NCBI GenBank assembly: GCA_009837885.1
Contig: VXSP01000036.1
Coordinates: 1 to 64,000, forward strand
Origin: Holophagales bacterium
GTDB taxonomy: Bacteria > Acidobacteriota > Thermoanaerobaculia > Multivoradales > Multivoraceae
Reading direction: 5' to 3'
Length of the DNA: 64,000 bases
Part shown: piece by piece, positions 61,013-64,000 of the stretch
Layout: the number at the start of each line of letters is the position of its first letter
Position numbering within the stretch: the first letter of the stretch is position 1
Made by a program: the position numbers and the translations under genes
The notes under the pieces: generated by a model
Seen by the model: only the letters and a program-made list of their open reading frames with translations
Told to the model about the DNA's origin: nothing
Databases searched by the model: none

Positions 61013-61732
61013 GTGAACTTCGGGGACGATAACACCGGCGCCGACGCGAGCGTCGAGGTCGTCAACCCGTGGGAGGAGCGGAAGGACCGGGGCAGGGTGG
61101 CCGCCCTGGTTTCCGCTGTAGCTCTCCTGGCTACCTCTCCGCGCGAGTTCTTTGGCGGAACCAGGGTCGATGCGGGCTGGTGGGGGCCGCTTCTCTTCGC
61201 CGGCCTGGCCATCTCGCTGGGCGCCTTCCTGGAAGGACTGGTCGTCATCGTCCTCGCACTGACGCTGCCCGATGCGACACTCGAGCTGATCAACAGGATG
61301 CAGTTGTTCGGCGAGCCGGCAGCAGTTTCCGGCGTGGAGGGGATTCCCTTCCTTGAGCAGATTCTCCCGTTCATCGGTCTGCAACTCCTCCTGCTGTCCC
61401 TTCCGTTCGTCTTCGTCTTCAGCCCACTCATACCGTTGATCTGCGCCGGATTCCTGCACCTGCTTCTGATCGTCACTCGCTCGCCGAGGCCACAGGGCTT
61501 TCGCGGCACATGGGTCGCCGCCTGCTACGCGGCAGGCGCATTTCTGCTGAGCGTCATCCCCGTTGCCGGTGATGTTCTCGTGGTGGTAGGAAGCGCAGGG
61601 TTGTTCGCGGTCGGTCTTCACGCAATCCAAGGGATCAAGGCATCGAAAGCGGCCTTGCTCGCGGCGATTCTCCCCCTGTTGCTCTTCCTGGGCGCGATCC
61701 TGGAGATCCTGTTGGTCGCCGCCCGCGCCTGA
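61013..61732 (+). CDS. YIP1-family integral membrane protein
   Basis: 239 residues from a GTG at 61013 (GTG 61004 also in frame). NPWEERKDRGRVAALVSAVALLATSPREFF is the typical YIP1 lead-in: a short polar stretch before the first of about five transmembrane helices, with GGTRVDAGWWGPLLFAGL. YIP1-domain proteins are widespread but of unknown function in bacteria. It is divergent from the QueG-like genes and stands 100 bases before pheS. Confidence 0.75.
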   Translation: MNFGDDNTGADASVEVVNPWEERKDRGRVAALVSAVALLATSPREFFGGTRVDAGWWGPLLFAGLAISLGAFLEGLVVIVLALTLPDATLELINRMQLFGEPAAVSGVEGIPFLEQILPFIGLQLLLLSLPFVFVFSPLIPLICAGFLHLLLIVTRSPRPQGFRGTWVAACYAAGAFLLSVIPVAGDVLVVVGSAGLFAVGLHAIQGIKASKAALLAAILPLLLFLGAILEILLVAARA

Positions 61733-61833
61733 CCGAAATGACGCGCTCTCCGCAGTTCCCCGACGTGGGCTTGTAGAGTCGGGCGCCGCACCGGGCCCGC
61801 CAAAGGGCGCCGAACGAAGATCCGCCTGACGCC

Positions 61834-62868
61834 ATGATCGACCAGCTCGACGACATCGAAGCGCGGGTCTCCGCGGCGCTGGATCAGGCGGTCGATCTGG
61901 AGCAACTCGAGGAGTGGCGCCGGGCAACGATCGGCCGCAAGGGCGAAGTGCAGCTTCTGACCCGCCGCATGGGGGAGATCGGACCCGCCGATCGGCCCGC
62001 TTTCGGCAAGCGGATCAACGAGATCAAGGCCTCGCTGCAGGTGGCATTCGAAGCGCGCCAGGAAGCTCTGAAGCGATCGGCGCACGACAACGACGACGAC
62101 GACCGGCTCGATGTCACCCTGCCAGGCCGACGGCCCACTCTCGGCGGTTTGCACCCGTCGACCCTCGTCATGCGCCGCATCGAGCGCATCTTCGGCGACA
62201 TGGGCTTCCAGACCTACCGCAGCCCGGACGTGGTGACCGACCAGTTGAACTTCGGCGACCTGAACATGCCGCCCGACCACCCCGCGCGCGACATGCAGGA
62301 CACGTTCTACACGACGGATCCGAGCGTGGTGCTGCGCACCCACACCAGCGGCGGGCAGATCCTGGCGATGCAGGAGCAGTACCCGGCGCCGGTGCGCGTC
62401 ATCCTGCCCGGCATGTGCTACCGCAACGAGCAGATCACGTCCCGAAGCGAGATCCAGTTCCACCAGATCGAGGGACTCGCGGTGGGTCCGGCGATCACGT
62501 TCGCCGATCTCAAGGGCACCCTGACCGAGTTCGCCCGGCGGCTGTTCGGAGAGGGCCGCGGCGCTCGCTTCCGGGCCAGCTACTTCCCGTTCACCGAGCC
62601 GAGCGCCGAGATGGACATCGCCTGCTTCCTCTGCGACGGCGAGGGCTGCCAGTTGTGCAAGGAAACCGGCTGGCTCGAGATCCTCGGCTGCGGCATGGTC
62701 CACCCCACCGTGCTCTGGAACGGCGGCTACGACCCGGAAGAGTGGAGCGGCTTCGCCTTCGGCATGGGACCTGAGCGGATCGCCATGCTCCGGCACGGCA
62801 TCCGCGACATCCGCTACTTCTGGTCGAACGATCTGCGCTTCCTGCGCCAGTTCCAGCGGTTCGTCTAG
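61834..62868 (+). CDS. Phenylalanine-tRNA ligase alpha subunit
   Basis: 344 residues. Class II synthetase: N-terminal coiled-coil tRNA-binding region (about 1-90), then motif 1 LHPSTLVMRRIERIFGDMGF, motif 2 RTHTSGGQILAM...YRNEQITSRSEIQFHQIEGL and motif 3 GFAFGMGPERIAMLRHGI. A CFLC-GEGCQLCKETGW segment (about 262-281) gives a four-cysteine zinc-like knuckle found in many bacterial PheS. It charges tRNA-Phe as an alpha2-beta2 enzyme with PheT. Confidence 0.96.
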   Translation: MIDQLDDIEARVSAALDQAVDLEQLEEWRRATIGRKGEVQLLTRRMGEIGPADRPAFGKRINEIKASLQVAFEARQEALKRSAHDNDDDDRLDVTLPGRRPTLGGLHPSTLVMRRIERIFGDMGFQTYRSPDVVTDQLNFGDLNMPPDHPARDMQDTFYTTDPSVVLRTHTSGGQILAMQEQYPAPVRVILPGMCYRNEQITSRSEIQFHQIEGLAVGPAITFADLKGTLTEFARRLFGEGRGARFRASYFPFTEPSAEMDIACFLCDGEGCQLCKETGWLEILGCGMVHPTVLWNGGYDPEEWSGFAFGMGPERIAMLRHGIRDIRYFWSNDLRFLRQFQRFV

Positions 62869-62927
62869 TGCCCGTTTCCTCGTACAGCGAACTGCGCTTC
62901 CTGCGCCGGTTCCCGGGCGTCGCCTAG
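62833..62927 (+). repeat. 59-bp tandem duplication between pheS and pheT
   Basis: The pheS end CTGCGCTTCCTGCGCC (from 62833), its stop and the bases after it recur 59 bases later (from 62892). The ancestral junction was TAGTG, where the pheS stop overlaps the pheT GTG start. After duplication a 19-codon mini-ORF (62868-62927) links the two: its GTG overlaps the pheS TAG, and its own TAG overlaps the pheT GTG. Confidence 0.75.
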
Positions 62928-64000
62928 TGCGCGTTCCACTCAACTGGCTCGGCGATTACGTCGAGCTCGACGGTTCTCCCGACGACCTCGCCGAGCTGCT
63001 CACGAATGCCGGCCTCGAGGTCAAGGCGATCGAACGCTTCGGCGTCGACGGCGCCGAGCTGCCGTGGCCGGCGGACCTGGTCATGGCGGCGAAGGTCCTG
63101 CGCGTCGACCCGGTGCCGGACGCCGACCGCCTGGTGCTGGCGACCGTCGACTACGGCGCCGACTCCACCCGGCAGGTGATCACCGGAGCGCCCAACCTGT
63201 TTCCGTATCTCGGCGAGGACCTTGCCGATGCCGATCTGTGGGGCGCGCTGCTGCTCGCCGGGGCCAGCTACAGAAACCCCTACCGCGACTTGAAGATCAC
63301 GCGGCTCAAGCCGAAGAAGCTGCGCGGCATCACAAGCGACGCGATGCTCTGCTCGGCCGCGGAGCTCGGGCTCGGCGAAGACCACGAGGGGATCATCCTG
63401 TTCGAGCCGGCCGATGAACTGGCGGCGCTCAAACCCGGGCGGCCCCTGGCGGAGGTGCTGGGCGATGTCGTCCTCGACATCGACGTGATCCCCAACATCG
63501 CCCGCTGCGCCTCGATCCTGGGCGTCGCGCGCGAAGTGGCGGCGCTCGCGGAAGCGACGTTCCGGCCGCCGGCGGTCCCGCTCACGATGGACGGACCGCC
63601 GATCGCGGGCCGGGTCGAGATCGCCACCGAGAACCCTGAACTCAATCCGCGGTTCGTCGCCCTGCTGATCGAGGGCATCGAGCAGGGTGCATCGCCCTAC
63701 TGGATACAGCACCGCCTGCAGCTCGCCGGGCAACGGCCGATCAGCAACGTGGTCGACATCAGCAACTACGTGATGCTCGAGGTCGGCCAGCCGAACCACA
63801 CCTTCGACTACGACCTGCTGCGGCAGCGGGCCGACGGCTACGCGGACGGCGGCCCGGTGCGGATCGTCACGCGACTGGCCCACGAGGCTGAACGTCTGAC
63901 CACCCTCGACGGTGCCGAGCAGAAGCTGCGGACCAACCAGATCATGGTCACCGACCCGGCGGGCTCGCTCAGCGTCGGCGGCGTGATGGGAGGCCGGGAC
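62927..64000 (+). CDS. Phenylalanine-tRNA ligase beta subunit (5' part)
   Basis: 358 codons from a GTG at 62927, running open to the window edge. VPLNWLGDYVEL is the PheT opening; the EMAP/tRNA-binding OB-fold follows (ADLVMAAKVLRVDPVPDADRLVLATVDYG, YRDLKITRLKPKKLRGITSDAMLCS), then the B3/B4 editing domain (about 205 on, VLDIDVIPNIARCASILGVAREVAAL and ISNVVDISNYVMLEVGQPNHTFDYDLL). The B5 and catalytic-like domains lie outside. Confidence 0.95.
   Translation, partial: MRVPLNWLGDYVELDGSPDDLAELLTNAGLEVKAIERFGVDGAELPWPADLVMAAKVLRVDPVPDADRLVLATVDYGADSTRQVITGAPNLFPYLGEDLADADLWGALLLAGASYRNPYRDLKITRLKPKKLRGITSDAMLCSAAELGLGEDHEGIILFEPADELAALKPGRPLAEVLGDVVLDIDVIPNIARCASILGVAREVAALAEATFRPPAVPLTMDGPPIAGRVEIATENPELNPRFVALLIEGIEQGASPYWIQHRLQLAGQRPISNVVDISNYVMLEVGQPNHTFDYDLLRQRADGYADGGPVRIVTRLAHEAERLTTLDGAEQKLRTNQIMVTDPAGSLSVGGVMGGRD

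Overview
The window is uniformly GC-rich and densely coded, from a Gram-negative heterotroph with an outer membrane: it carries an LpxL/HtrB-type lipid A acyltransferase, a complete RND tripartite efflux pump with a TolC-like lipoprotein, TonB-system-style FecCD/BtuF import genes, di-heme c-type peroxidase and several lipoproteins. Many starts are GTG or TTG and neighbouring genes often share ATGA/GTGA junctions. The gene mix (secreted sulfatase, GH20 hexosaminidase, Box-type benzoyl-CoA enzymes, a MamK-like actin, exported isoaspartyl methyltransferases) would fit an uncultured lineage such as an Acidobacteriota-type bacterium, but this is an inference from gene content only; there is no rRNA or other decisive marker.

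Layout. 0-6 kb is a defence/stress island: a 47-codon membrane ORF, a McrBC type IV restriction pair with an enlarged, internally duplicated McrB N-terminus, and a vapB-vapC-higA antitoxin/toxin operon. 6-17 kb is housekeeping and import: HAD hydrolase, Ppx/GppA, threonine aldolase-MaoC, a three-gene FecCD-type importer, peroxiredoxin, pantothenate kinase, a sulfatase and a lipid A acyltransferase. 17-24 kb holds a two-subunit sodium symporter, two PD-(D/E)XK-like proteins, RecD2 and a VOC protein. 24-30 kb has GH20, a FitAB/VapBC toxin pair fused by overlap to a GyrI-like gene, galactokinase and a crotonase. 30-37 kb is an outer membrane factor-adaptor-RND pump operon ending in an exported amidohydrolase. 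37-47 kb has a cell-wall amidase next to a MamK-like actin, a methyltransferase/HAD pair, a di-heme peroxidase, an exported hypothetical, two PIMT-like enzymes, an MFS transporter and a PLP dehydratase. 47-52.6 kb is a spermidine/putrescine-type ABC operon with two tandem binding proteins. 52.7-56 kb encodes BoxC-BoxB. 56-61 kb has a HicB-like/RelE pair and a redox cluster (two QueG-like Fe-S proteins, a small HTH-like protein, a luciferase-like monooxygenase and PdxH). The window ends in pheS and the first part of pheT.

The strongest unexplained signals are non-coding. A 162-bp element occurs twice (24175-24336 and 42090-42251) with a near-identical core and long inverted ends that differ between the copies but stay paired, showing compensatory changes; in both places it supplies in-frame start codons to the downstream gene, and in the second it supplies the start of a signal peptide. 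A REP-like palindrome occurs three times. Four units of an exact 22-bp period lie upstream of the PLP dehydratase gene. Two separate 59-60-bp duplications sit at gene 3' ends, one of which inserted a 19-codon mini-ORF into the pheS-pheT stop/start overlap. No tRNA, rRNA, CRISPR array or transposase was found by eye.
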